Source: Cloeon dipterum (Eukaryota; Arthropoda; Insecta; Ephemeroptera; Baetidae). Taken from it: a DNA stretch of 64,000 bases. This document shows, piece by piece, positions 47,442 to 57,979 of this stretch. The notes below the pieces were generated by a model that was not told where the DNA came from, did not search any database, and was given only the letters and a program-made list of their open reading frames with translations. Location: NCBI RefSeq assembly GCF_949628265.1, contig NC_088786.1, positions 39,329,681 through 39,393,680 of the forward strand. Reading direction: 5' to 3'. The translations under genes were made by a program, and so were the position numbers. Position 1 is the stretch's first letter. Each line of letters starts with the position of its first letter.

Positions 47442-48345
47442 GGATTATATTTAAAATTATTTATTTTCATGTGTATTTTAATTTTATATTTTTTAATTTG
47501 CTACAGCAAAAATTATCACTTAATTATTAAATTTAAATCTTAAATAAAAATGTCCAAAACTCGGCCATGCGGCAGGAATCTCCGGGGCCATTTTATTTGT
47601 TTTTGGCCCGATTTTTCAGCCGTGTGATAAATCCAGCCGCGCACACCTCTACCTCTGGAGCCATTTATTTGCGGCGCGCGGTCGTTGTTCTCGGCGCAAC
47701 CTTGGCCTCGATCGCCCGCTCGCCACTTTCGCCCTCTGACGCGCCAACTGCACTCGCACGTGATGTTGCATCTTCAATTCGCGCTGCCCCGCATTCCTGA
47801 TTGACCGAGATTTTTCCTTTCTTTATCTCGTACAAAATGCACCAACAGAGCAGCAGACAAAAGCCTTTTATTTTATTTTTTGGTCTACGGCAGGCACGGA
47901 CTGTCTGTTCTCTCTGCATTTTTAAATTCTGGTTTGTTGAAAGAGTTAGAATAAATTGGCAAATGAGGTGTCTAAAATGATCTGCGTTAAACGCCGGACA
48001 AATTTGCCACAGGAACAAATTTCCTAGGTCAAAGGTCAAGGTCACTAAAATTGTATTTAAGATTTCAAGAAATTCTTGCATATCGAAGAAAACAAAAAAT
48101 TTTAATTTTGAGATAGCCAAAATGTGCCTTATTTAATAAGAAAAGATACATCAAAAATTGGTAAATTGGTTTTTACGGGTTTTTGAGAAATTCCAATTTG
48201 AATTTTGAAAAACGTGTTTTTTCGCCCTAAAATTAGATTTCATCGCATTTTTAGTTCATTAAATTTGAGTTTTTAGGTGGTTGAAATAAACCCTCATCCC
48301 CCAGGGTTTGGTTTTTTCTTAATACACCAATTTTATAATCCTGTA
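47442..48345. other. Non-coding with a CpG-rich patch
   Basis: 47,560-47,800 is CpG-rich and may be a promoter or exon, but it has no supported splice structure. The rest is AT-rich. Nothing recognised. Confidence 0.35.
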
Positions 48346-48645
48346 TAGTGTTCAAAGCCACCAAGAGATGGCGCCACCGTATGCTTTCGTAATTAATTTA
48401 ATTTCAAGGAACTTCCGCTGCGATTTCAGACTCAATCCTGTCACTAAGCATTCTTCACTTAATCTGCTTTCTTTTGACGTGCTGAAAACCAAAATCGGTT
48501 CAGCCAATCACTGTAAAATCGAGAAAATCTATTTATTTAAAAAAAAAATAACCTTGTCCAACGTTTCTACAGCGAATGGCTGGACTAATTTTGGTTTTCA
48601 GCACGTCAAAAGAAAGAAAATTAAGTGAAGAACCCCCAGTGACAG
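48346..48645. repeat. Foldback MITE family R1, copy 4 (right end lost)
   Basis: The left end TAGTGTTCAAAGCCACCAAGAGATGGCG is followed by the family arms (TTCCGCTGCGATTTCAGA, GACGTGCTGAAAACCAAAAT and complement). The outer right arm is missing after about 48,645. Not called complete. Confidence 0.8.
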
Positions 48646-49380
48646 TTTTCCACCCCGAAAAAATCAAATCTGGAGTCAAATAAACGTTTAACTTGCTTAT
48701 TTTATTAATTAGATTCGACAAATTAATTTAAATAAACATTCGAATTTTTATTTTAATCAGCTGTGAATTTATTTAAAGTATGTTGCAGTCCGGGTCTGGC
48801 ATGAAAACAGACACGCCGGCTGCGCTGGAAGCGCAAATAATAATAAAAAAAAACTTCTGGCCGATTGCCCGCGATTGACAAGCTTAAATTCTTCTCCACT
48901 CGTCCACTCATGTGTGTGTTACTTTATATACACGCACGCGGTGGTAATTTAGGGGCGCAATATAAAATTATTATGTGTGCCCGCCGAAACGAGAGGAAAA
49001 GCAGCTATTTTGGTCGTTGGACAACACCATTGGCCTAATCGCTACCAGCAGCTGTCACCGCACCAGAATTACTGATGCGCTTTTAAACGGCAGAAGTAGG
49101 TGTGCGTGTGTGTGTATTTATTTTTTATGTTTTTGGCTTTTTCGCCGCCGCACTCCGTGATTGATGGGACGACTTCATTTCATGCCACTTAACTTTTACT
49201 CCGCTGTATATTTTTATTTTAAATTTGGAACTCTGCGTTAATTGCTCTCTTTTTACTCTCCATAAAAATCAAAATTGTCACTTTTTAAATCACTGATTTA
49301 TTTTAAGGGCGAACAGTTTGGATTTTAATTTGTGGGTGTAAATAAAATAGTCGTTCTGAATGTGAGTTATTTCCACCGCA
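48646..49380. other. Non-coding region, nothing recognised
   Basis: AT-rich with a short (TG)n-like stretch near 49,099-49,114. No exon or repeat arm is supported. Confidence 0.35.
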
Positions 49381-50105
49381 GTGTCCGGGTTATTGCGATC
49401 TGTATTGGTTTCCGCTGGTCAGAAATCAATATGGCGTAAAAATAATGGGGAATTTTCTATAGTTGCTTGAATATACGCCCATTTTGGAGCTGCGCAGTAA
49501 ACTTGTGCGCATTTTACGCATGCGCAGTATGTTCAGATCGCTTCTTCATCTCACAGGGAGGCTGAAATTCTTTACTGCGCATGCGTGAACCAAATTAAAA
49601 CTTTCTGCGCAGTCGTAATTCCCACCAGGGCCCGGATTGCGATCAGTGTTGATTTTTGCCGTTCAGAATTCAATATGGCGTCGAAATAATAGAGGTTTTC
49701 AAGGAGCTTTTTTAGTTGCTGGAAAATTCGCCCATTTTGAAGCTGCGCAGTAAGCCTGTGCGCATCTTAAGCGTGCGCAGTAAGTTCAGATCGCTTCTTC
49801 ATCTCGCAGGGAGGCTGAAACTCATCACTGCGCATGCGTGAACCAAATTAAAACCTTCTGCGCAGCCGAAATTCCCACCAGGGCCCGGTTTGCGATCTGT
49901 GTTGGTTCTTTCCTGTCAGAAGTCAATATGGCGTCGAAATAATTGAGGCAAATCAGGAGACAGTCCAGCGGCCAATCAGAAGCGTCAATAAAGGGGCGTG
50001 CCGACCTGATAATTTCATTCCCGCGTATTTTGTTACATTTCCATCAGTCGGATGTGCCATCAAACGGTCGATTCGCAAATTGCCGGGCTTATCAGCTGTT
50101 AGTAA
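49381..50105. repeat. Two tandem half-copies of family R3
   Basis: Unit 1 (49,381-49,695) and unit 2 (49,696-50,105) are direct repeats of the right arm of the element at 42,495-43,481. They share GCGCAGTA, GATCGCTTCTTCATCTC, GCAGGGAGGCTGAAA-type sequence, CTGCGCATGCGTGAACC and CAATATGGCGTCGAAATAAT. Only unit 2 keeps the outer part (GACAGTCCAGCGGCCAATCAGAAG). Confidence 0.85.
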
Positions 50106-50533
50106 AGAAAAACAAAGACAATATTCATGTGCTGAAGGTATATTTCCATTTCATTTTACGTTTGTTACTTTCCCACCTCTCTGACACGCCCCCTTATTTA
50201 AACACTATTCCCGCCATAATTTAAAAATACGTCTACCTCAAATGAAGAAAAATTGAGCTTATATCCCATGCATTTCCGCGTTTTTAGTGACACGCCCACT
50301 ATTTCCCACCAATTTGAATCCAGCGCAAAACGCTAATGCGCGCGGCTGCGAATTCATCACTGTCGGTTTCAAATTAATTTTCTGACGCGTTTTTATTTCA
50401 ATTGTTTAATAATTTTAGTACATAATTTTATTTGTTTAATCTCTCGCCCACGTCTTTTAATTTATTTTCAACAACATATAATTTTATTTAAATTTTCACA
50501 CTCGTCTAGCAGTTGTTGTCTACCGGCACCTAC

Positions 50534-50644
50534 CTCGATGTTGTACTCGAAATTCTGCTCGAGAATGTTGTTGTCGAAGGGCGAGACGTAGGGCTGCTCC
50601 AGTTCGGGCGCGACGACGCTGAGCGTCGCTTTGACTTCCTTCAT
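50534..50644 (-). CDS. Candidate first coding exon of an unidentified gene
   Basis: On the minus strand, ATG at 50,644 in good context (GACATGA) opens 37 codons (MKEVKATLSVVAPELEQPYV... ending NFEYNIE). It ends at a strong donor GAG|GTAGGT after a whole codon. The leader upstream is GC-rich and a pyrimidine/purine-rich promoter-like region follows (50,760-50,960 plus). Codon use is G/C-rich at third positions, unlike the surroundings, which supports real coding. No downstream exon was found. The product is not recognised. Confidence 0.55.
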
Positions 50645-51037
50645 GTCGATCGTGTCGTGTCCGTCTGTCTTCCGCGCAAAGTGCAAACTAAACTAAACTA
50701 AAACTACACGCATTGACCCTTGGCACTGATTTCCCTTTCTTATATTTCTAAATAAGCCTCTCGGTCTCGCTCACCCCTTGGTGTTATTTGGGCGGGTGGG
50801 TGGGTGGGTTGGTTGGTGGGTGAATATATCTTTTTACCCTTTTCGCATAACAGGATTACATTCGGTGCTCGCGCTCGCTCATGCAGACACAAGTGGAGGA
50901 GAGATGAGAGCTTTTCTTTCGTTCAGCCGTCTGCCGAGGAGTCGTGTGTCGCGCGCGTGGCGCCGAGAATCACTAAACACACACACACACAATGTACACA
51001 TGTGGATGCAGGGAAAAATGTCCTGTACATCCAAGCT
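50645..51037. promoter_or_regulatory. Probable promoter region of the 50.6-kb exon
   Basis: 5' leader and upstream sequence of the minus-strand exon, with CpG and an (AC)n stretch at 50,978-50,990. No exact start site can be fixed. Confidence 0.35.
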
Positions 51038-51785
51038 GGGTTCGAAACAGGGCTTGCAAAAAATGACACTCGTGTAAAAAACGCCAAAACTGGAATTTAA
51101 AATAGAAAATGGGACTTTTTGCATAGATTTTGGGGTGGAAAGGGGTCGCTTTTGAGTTCATTCGACGCAGAATTTTATTACGAGTTCAACGAACTTTGAA
51201 ATTTTACTCTACGACCAATAGGAGCCGAGTTATTAATTTTTAAAGGCCGAAAAACGTGATTTGTGACATTCCAAAATTTTTGTTTTCGGGGCCCAGACGG
51301 GGCCCTATGGGCCGGAGAGCAGTGATTCTAAAACTAGTCGATGCCCCTTAGTGTGGCACGTGCTTCCATGTGCTGTTTTTGAAAATCTGACCATTTTTGA
51401 AATTACTACGATTTTTTAAAATATTAAATTTTGGAAAAGTCTAAATTTTTAAATTATAAAAAAATTCATTCTCCCTTACACAAATTTTCCCGGACGCACG
51501 CAGGACCATCGCCGGTCTGGAGACCAATTTTTAGGTGATTCCCACCAGCAAAAAAATTAAATTTGACTTTTTTCGGGGTTTTTCGGGGCAGAGGCAAAAA
51601 TAGTTTTATTTTTGTTAAAATTCAACGGATGGACAGATTTTAAGTCACAAACTCTTGAATGAAAGGTCTTGACAATCCCTACCACTTGCTTAACCCTGAC
51701 GACCTTTTTCAGGGTACCCCACCCTGAGATCGGTCCTTTCCGCGATTTTTTGCGACTTTTTGCCAAACCCTGTTTCGAAAATTAA
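51038..51785. repeat. Repeat family R5, copy 1
   Basis: Ends form an inverted repeat: TTCGAAACAGGGCTTGCAAA near 51,040 and TTTGCCAAACCCTGTTTCGA at 51,760-51,780. The inside has GGGGCCCAGACGGGGCCCTA, GTGACATTCCAAAATTT and CCTTTTTCAGGGTACCCC, which recur (inverted) in the last intron of BORCS5 at 61.2-62.9 kb. No coding capacity. Confidence 0.75.
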
Positions 51786-51869
51786 CTCCTTCCATGCGAC
51801 ATTGCATTTAAAAAAACAGTTATTTACAAATAGACAGAAAAGAAAGAACAAGCGTGGATCGTCTCTAAC

Positions 51870-51938
51870 CTTGAGGCTTTTGGTCCAGGCCGAGTAGACG
51901 CGGCGCTGATAAAAGGCGTTGAATTCTTCCAACTCCAT
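51870..51938 (-). CDS. Second candidate first coding exon on the minus strand
   Basis: ATG at 51,938 (TTCATGG) opens 23 codons (MELEEFNAFYQRRVYSAWTK, then SLK) ending at a donor AAG|GTTAGAG in phase 0. This is the same phase as the exon at 50,534, so the two could be alternative first exons of one gene. The sequence looks like real protein (balanced, aromatic- and charge-rich), but I do not recognise it. A CpG-rich stretch upstream (51,960-52,130) fits a promoter. Downstream exons are not in sight. Confidence 0.45.
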
Positions 51939-52319
51939 GAAATGGTCACTGCACTTTGCACCCACTAGCCCGATTGCCGGCAAGAGCTATAGCCGCGGTG
52001 CAATCGAATTCGGAGAATCCGTACAACGCACCCACATGCATTTTGCTCAGTAAAAACGCGGCGCCGCGAGAGTGAGCGTGTCGCAAACTGGAGCAGAATT
52101 AAAGCCGCCGCCGGATGGATGACACAGGAGGAATTTGCGTCACCAAAACATCTTTTTTTTTGCTCCAAACCATCTCTGCTTTGTGATTTTCACAGCTGGC
52201 AGCCGGCGTGAGCTCCAGGCACACGCTCCTTTGTCGCTTCCCAGAAGATAAATAACACATTGCGCGCCGGAAGATTGAATAAGACTCGAGATAAATACGT
52301 AGAAATACTCTGCGAGTCG

Positions 52320-52760
52320 ATTGATTTGAATTGTTGGATGGATAAAAATGTTTTTCTATAAAAGGGCCTTTTCAGTGCGATAAAAATTGATTTTTTTTTA
52401 AATTTCTCCAAAATTTCCACGGCTTGACCACATTTTCTCGACAGATTTCGATTCCTCTCGTCGAGATCTATCCAACAGCGTGTAAATCCTTTCAGGGAAA
52501 CTCTTTGTTGGGTAATAAAATAGGGTTACGAGTAAGGAGACACTTTTGCAGACACTTTTCTCAAAAAATTACAGAGCTAATTAAAGCAAATTTGGCTTTA
52601 AATTAATCCTAAAGGATCATTTTATGTATTCCCACTATTCCCAACAAGCTTTTTCCAGGATTTTCCCTTTTTAAAACTGTTTTTAGTAAAAATGTGTGTC
52701 TATTTCTACAAACAGAAAATGTTTTAGCGGCTTAGAACTATTTTTAAGTGGTCTTGCATA
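52320..52760. repeat. R6 spacer repeat, distant single copy
   Basis: Holds GATTTCGATTCCTCTCGTCG, then ATCCAACAGCG, AGGGAAACTCTTTGTTG and AGTAAGGAGACA in the same order as the LRR-array spacers, 15 kb outside that array. So R6 is a dispersed element and not just part of the tandem duplication. Confidence 0.8.
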
Positions 52761-53190
52761 TATTTCCGACTCAAACGCACGTGCTGGCTAAAAGAAAAAC
52801 AGCAGAAATCCCTTTATTTTCCTCCCTGGGGATGCAAACGCGCTGGGTCTCGTCAAGCCGGCGATATTTCACCTCGGAAACGTCCCTCCCGCGTTCCCGC
52901 CCTCCCTCACACACGGGTGCGATATCATTCATCACGCCGCACGCTCCCGCGATAAAGCAGTTTATTTAATGCAACCGCCGTTACGACGAGTGTCGCATCT
53001 CCAGCCCGAGAATTTAATAAGGGATTTGCGCCACTCATTTCGCTCTGCACTCTCGGCGCATTGCAAGAATGATCGCGATGATTATTACACACGGCAGCCA
53101 CGAGCCGCGCCACCACCGGTCGCCATAATTCATCCTAAGTTGTGAAAATGCTGTATTTTAATTTAAAATATAGCTGAAACTAAATTTTTG
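52761..53190. other. Non-coding, partly CpG-rich
   Basis: 52,820-53,120 is rich in CpG without a supported exon. It may be a regulatory region. Confidence 0.3.
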
Positions 53191-53196
53191 TTTATT

Positions 53197-53931
53197 CCAA
53201 TCGATTCCTGAGGGTCCAAATAGGTGGGAAAATAATTTTCTTGATTGAAAAATGTTTTTTGACGAGCAAGTAGAGGCGCAAAGCAAAACGCACGTTGTTT
53301 TGGCGCGTAAAACGTTTGAATTTTTAAGTTGCTACAGCGCATGCATCCCCCCTCTGACGTCACAGCCATGCTTCGTGCATGGCATTGACAGCTGAGAGAG
53401 CAGGCGACGGTAGAGACATCTGCTCTCATACCCAGCAACAGCAGTTGGAGGAGTCACGTGACTAAATCTCGTCGTCTCATTGGCTAAGAGCATGCGCGCG
53501 CATTTCTTGCTTCCCCCTCCTCTTTTTATACCCCCACTCTGAGGAGTGTGACGTGCGCAGTAGAGTGCGTTGCGTGCCAATTCTTGGAGAGATAGTGGTG
53601 GGGAGAAGCGAGAGAGATGCGCGCTGGCTCTTAGCCAATGAGATGGTGCGATTTAGACACGTGACTGCTCTTTCTGGTAATGAACAGATGTCTCTACTGT
53701 CGCCTGCTCCAGCTGTAGCTGTCACAATCATGATTTATGCTTGGCATTGGCAGCTGAGAGAGCTGTGACGTCAGAAGGGCGTCGCATGCGCATTAGCGAA
53801 AAAAGATTCGAACGTTTTGCGCGCCAAAGTAACGTGCGTTTTGTTTTATTCCACTATTTACACGTCACAAAACGTTTTTCGACCTGAAAAATAATTCACC
53901 CCACCTATTTCGACCCTCAGGAATCGATTGG
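53197..53931. repeat. Foldback element family R2b, copy A
   Basis: The core is bounded by CCAATCGATTCCTGAGGGTC and GACCCTCAGGAATCGATTGG, the same end motif as family R2a, but the inside is different. The arms pair through GTTTTGGCGCG, CTGACGTCACAGC, AGGCGAC.GTAGAGACATCT, GTCACGTGAC and CTCATTGGCTAAGAG. The centre has TTTTTATACCCCC and TGCGCAGTAGAG. It carries CRE-like (TGACGTCA), E-box (CACGTG) and CCAAT-type (ATTGG) motifs on both arms. The short frames are not conserved coding. Confidence 0.85.
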
Positions 53932-54630
53932 TACACATAAAAATGTGTTTTCAAGGGGTGTTTAATGTGTTTTGTGGCTCATTAATTTTTTTTCGTCTAA
54001 ATATCCGATTATATTATTTTATAATCAAAATTCTGTTGGTTTTTTTGACGATTCTAGTCTTCAAAATATCGTTTGCTTCAAAACATATTGGTTTCGTTGG
54101 CAGAAATCGATTTAATATGAGTTTGGTAGTAAATTTAAATCATCAGAATTAAGTTAAAATTTTATTGAGAGGTTTCAGTTGATATAAAAAAATCAAAACC
54201 CTTTTTAAAGTTAAAAAATGTATCTATTTTATAAATAGTCCTTATTTTTTGAATATTCTGCAAGATTTTAAACCATCTAAATATTTTGTAAATATAAATA
54301 ATAACAATTTTTTAACATATTGAACTTTTAGGCAAATTTATATGAAATAAAGTTCTGATTTTTAAATATTTTTGCTTTTCCGCATCACAGATTTAAAAAG
54401 AAATATCTCAAACTTCTTTTTTAATACGTCATAAAACATACTATAAAATTCCTTTTAACCCACTGATTTAGCAGAAAACGAAATTCGGACGAATAATGCG
54501 TGCCCCGGTGTCGTTTTTGCATAATACCCGCGGCACAGGGGCAGAGGGGGGATGACAATGCTGCAGTGTGCGGTTGCTTTGGCGCAAAACGCAGCGCCAG
54601 CCTCTCTCTCTCTCACCGGAGGACACGTTC
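53932..54630. other. AT-rich non-coding region
   Basis: No exon, repeat or RNA gene is supported. Confidence 0.35.
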
Positions 54631-54631
54631 A

Positions 54632-54634
<3 letters not shown>

Positions 54635-54725
<91 letters not shown>
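54635..54725. repeat. (CT)45 microsatellite
   Basis: A pure 91-base run of alternating C and T. It opens long frames in several directions (poly Ser-Leu, poly Arg-Glu) that are artefacts of the dinucleotide. Confidence 0.98.
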
Positions 54726-54728
<3 letters not shown>

Positions 54729-56350
54729 CACACGGTCGGAGCGGTGCAGATTTAATTGCACCACCAGGGACACAAAGCAGCGGAAGGAGAACTCGAGGCA
54801 GCCCTTTGCTTTTACGCCAACGCGGGCACAAACAGAAAAAAGCATATAGACGTGTGCATGCTTCGCGACTTTTCGACACACGAAACACGACACACAACAC
54901 ACGGCGAGCGGCTTTATTCTTTGCCGCATGGTAATAAAATTTAGGCATTTGGAGCGAGAGCAAATTGAGTTGCGAATCGCACCTGCTTGTTGCTCCTAGG
55001 CACGGAATTTCAAACGTGTGTTCGACTTTTAAAAATAATAATAAAGTTTAAAATATTCAAATAGTAGCGAAAATGAAGGATTTATTAGAAAACAATCAAA
55101 ACTTTTCATATATAAAAGATTTAAAAATTTTAACCATTTTAAAAGCCACAATTAATTCAAGAACTGGTTTCAGGATTGAAATTCGGCAATTTTGACTTTT
55201 TATTCGAGCTTTACAGCGGTGAAAACCTATAAAAAGACACCAAGTTCGATGAAATCGGAAATTTTCGAAATTTTCAATCTCAGGCTCACGTCAGGGACAG
55301 ACCCTGAAGATCAATTTCGACCTTCCGAGGTCTACCCTAGGCCCTCTAGGTGTTCATAATCAAATAAAATGCGTAAAAATACACTTTACGAACGAGAGGC
55401 GTACTGCGCATGCGCGCTCGAGCAGGTTTTTTTAATTTTTAAATTCGAATTGCAGCAAAACTATAGGGGTTACACCTTTGAAATTTGATGTGCTTGTGCA
55501 GAATTTCACGGGCTACATTTCAGCCATGAAGTCCGAACAAATCGGAGGAGGCTATCATCCCTTAATTTAGAATTTTCGAAAAAAGATCGCAAAAGGTGCC
55601 CTTGACCTTCGACCTGCGAAATTTTTGTAAATAAAAAAGTTGTTCAGGATCAAAAACTAGGTCAGACAGCGAAAATTTCAATGAGATACCTCAACGCAGT
55701 CAAGAGTTTTACAGTTTAGAATTCGATTTTCAGGGATTTCAACATAACAAAAAAATAGGGAACGCCCCCTGTCTGTTTTTTTTATTAAATTTTGGTTGTT
55801 TCATTCAAGAATAGATGTTTTCATTCTTTCGTAAATTAAAAAAAACTGTTCGAGAGGAATAGAGGCCGTAAAACGTACATTCGTCACTCTCTTTTTTATT
55901 ATTCACCTCATTTCCGCCGACGAGAAACTTGGTACATTTGTGTGTGTTGTTTGTGTGTGTTATTACACCATCTGCACCGCGTCTCGGCAAACACACAGCA
56001 ATTGTCGCTCTCGAGAGTTGGGCCAACTTTTAACAAGTTTGCAAAGTCACGCCGCAGAAGCGTGCTCGGAGCAAATAAAATAAAAATAAAAAGGATCAGA
56101 ATGTGTGGGACTGTGCTCTAGTGAGACTTTCGACTGCTTTCACCGCGTGCCGAATCGATAATGATGGTCGAATGCAAACTCCACATCCTCTTCTCAACAA
56201 ATACACTTTCTGCCAAGCCACAGCCACGGACTGGAAAAAGATTGAACCTAAAATTATTTTAGAAAAATTGTTATAAAAAGAAGAAAAATTAAAATACCGA
56301 TTTTATTTTTTTAAATCAATTGTTTTGATCGAAAAATGCATTAAAAAATG
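54726..56350. other. Non-coding region, nothing recognised
   Basis: Contains a single TGCGCATGCGCGCTCGAG at about 55,406-55,424 and a stretch (55,190-55,760) that resembles degraded repeat sequence. No exon is supported. Confidence 0.35.
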
Positions 56351-56351
56351 C

Positions 56352-57009
56352 GAACAAAGCAAAACGCACGTTGCTTTGGCGCGCAAAACGTTCGAATCTT
56401 TTTTCGCTAATGCGCATGCGTCCCCCCTCTGACGTCACAGCTCTCTCAGCTGCCAATGCCAAGCATAAATCATGGCTGTAACAGCTACAGCTGGAGCAGG
56501 CGACAGTAGAGACATCTGTTCATTACCAGAAAGAGCAGTCACGTGACTAAATCCCACCATCTCATTGGCTAAGAGCCAGCGCGCATCTCTCTCGCTTCTC
56601 CCCACCACTATCTCTCCAAGAATTGGCACGCAACGCACTCTACTGCGCATGTCGCACTCCTCAGAGTGGGGGTATAACAAGAGGAGGGGGAAGCAAGAAA
56701 TGCGCGCGCATGCTCTTAGCCAATGAGACGGCGAGATTTAGTCACGTGACTCCTCCAATTGCTGTTGCTGGGTGTGAGAGCAGATGTCTCTACCGTCGCC
56801 TGCTCTCTCAGCTGTCAATGCCGAAGCATGCAAGCATGGCTGTGACGTCAGAGGGGGGATGCATGCGCTGTAGCAACCAAAAGATTCAAACGTTTTACGC
56901 GCCAAAACAACGTGCGTTTTACTTTGCGCCTCTGCTAGCACGTCAAAAAACATTTTTCAATCAAGAAAATTATTTTTCCCACCTATTTCGGCCCTCGGGA
57001 ATCGATTGA
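56352..57009. repeat. Foldback element family R2b, copy B (left end lost)
   Basis: The reverse complement of copy A, carrying the same motifs (CTGACGTCACAGC, GTCACGTGACT, CTCATTGGCTAAGAG). Its right end is CCCTCGGGAATCGATTG. The left outer end is missing before GCAAAACGCACGTTG. The two copies lie about 2.4 kb apart in opposite orientation. Confidence 0.85.
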
Positions 57010-57598
57010 AACAGAAAAAAATGTGGTTTCAGTGAATATTTAAATATAAAATATGAATTAAATTCGTATCTTACGGTTTTAATAATTCAATATAATAAAT
57101 TATTTTGCTCCAGTCCGGGTCTGAGCAGGGAAAACAGCAAAATTATCAGGAAGCACGCGCTGCGGGCGTTAAAAATTCAGGTAACGCCGCGAGAGGCGAC
57201 AAGTGCGAGCGTTCTGGCATGAATAATTTGAGTCACGTCTGCCACTGCTGCTCGGAGGTGCGGGAAGTGGGTGGCGTGTGGCGTGGCGTCCAGGAACAGG
57301 CTTTTATTGTGCTGCGTGCATGTATAGTCGGTGTAGTCGGCGCCATTTGTCACAAGGGCAGCGAGGCCCATCTGTTGCCGTCGGTCCATTTCTCGCGGCA
57401 GCTGCATTCTCGATATTGCTCGCTCGCTCGCTCGCCACCCGATAATATTCCATAAACGCCGCGCCACATTGTGTACGTAAGCGGACGCGTGTATATCGAT
57501 CTCGCAGACACTTTCTCACCGCCTGCTTGTCCTTTTTTGACGGTTGATTTAGGGTTGCCATCGAATCTGGAAAAATAATATTGGATTTAATGTTTAAA
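57010..57598. other. Non-coding, CpG-rich at 57,105-57,540
   Basis: A GC-rich segment with open frames on both strands but no splice signals or recognisable product. Possibly a promoter/CpG region. Confidence 0.3.
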
Positions 57599-57979
57599 TA
57601 ACGTCTTTGAGGAAGATTCTGAGCTCACCAATCGATTCCTGAGGGTCGAATTAGGTAAAATGGATATTTTTGCCTACCGAAAACTGCAGCGTGACGTGCG
57701 AACTTTTTTCCCGCCAAAACATTTTGAACGTATTTGCGAGAAATGCGCATGCGTCAGAGCTGGTTTGAGCTCTTGCAGAGAGACCGCTTGTACGAATGAC
57801 TTCTTTTTCAGATCCAGCCAGCTCGGACGCATGCGCATACTTCTTCGTATTCATATTGTTTTGGCGGGAAAAAAGTTCGCACGTCGCGCTGGACTTTTTG
57901 GTCGGGAAAAATGTCGATTTTACCTAATTCGACCCTCAGGAATCGATTGGTGGGCTCAGAAACTTCGTCAAAGACAGTC
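57599..57979. repeat. Foldback MITE family R2a, copy 2 (complete)
   Basis: A 381-bp element flanked by TTTAAA (57593-57598 and 57980-57985). Ends read ACGTCTTTGAGGAAG and CTTCGTCAAAGACAGTC; inner CACCAATCGATTCCTGAGGG and TTTTGGCGGGAA match copy 1 at 4,523. Confidence 0.9.

Noticed and set aside
53332..53731. Several 70-85 codon frames, matched by similar frames at 56,435-57,009
   Set aside because: They are similar because both lie in copies of the R2b foldback; the frames are disrupted by indels between copies and read on both strands.
54468..54963. Long overlapping frames on both strands with poly Ser-Leu and poly Arg-Glu
   Set aside because: They are produced by the (CT)45 repeat, which is open in several frames; no splice or homology support.
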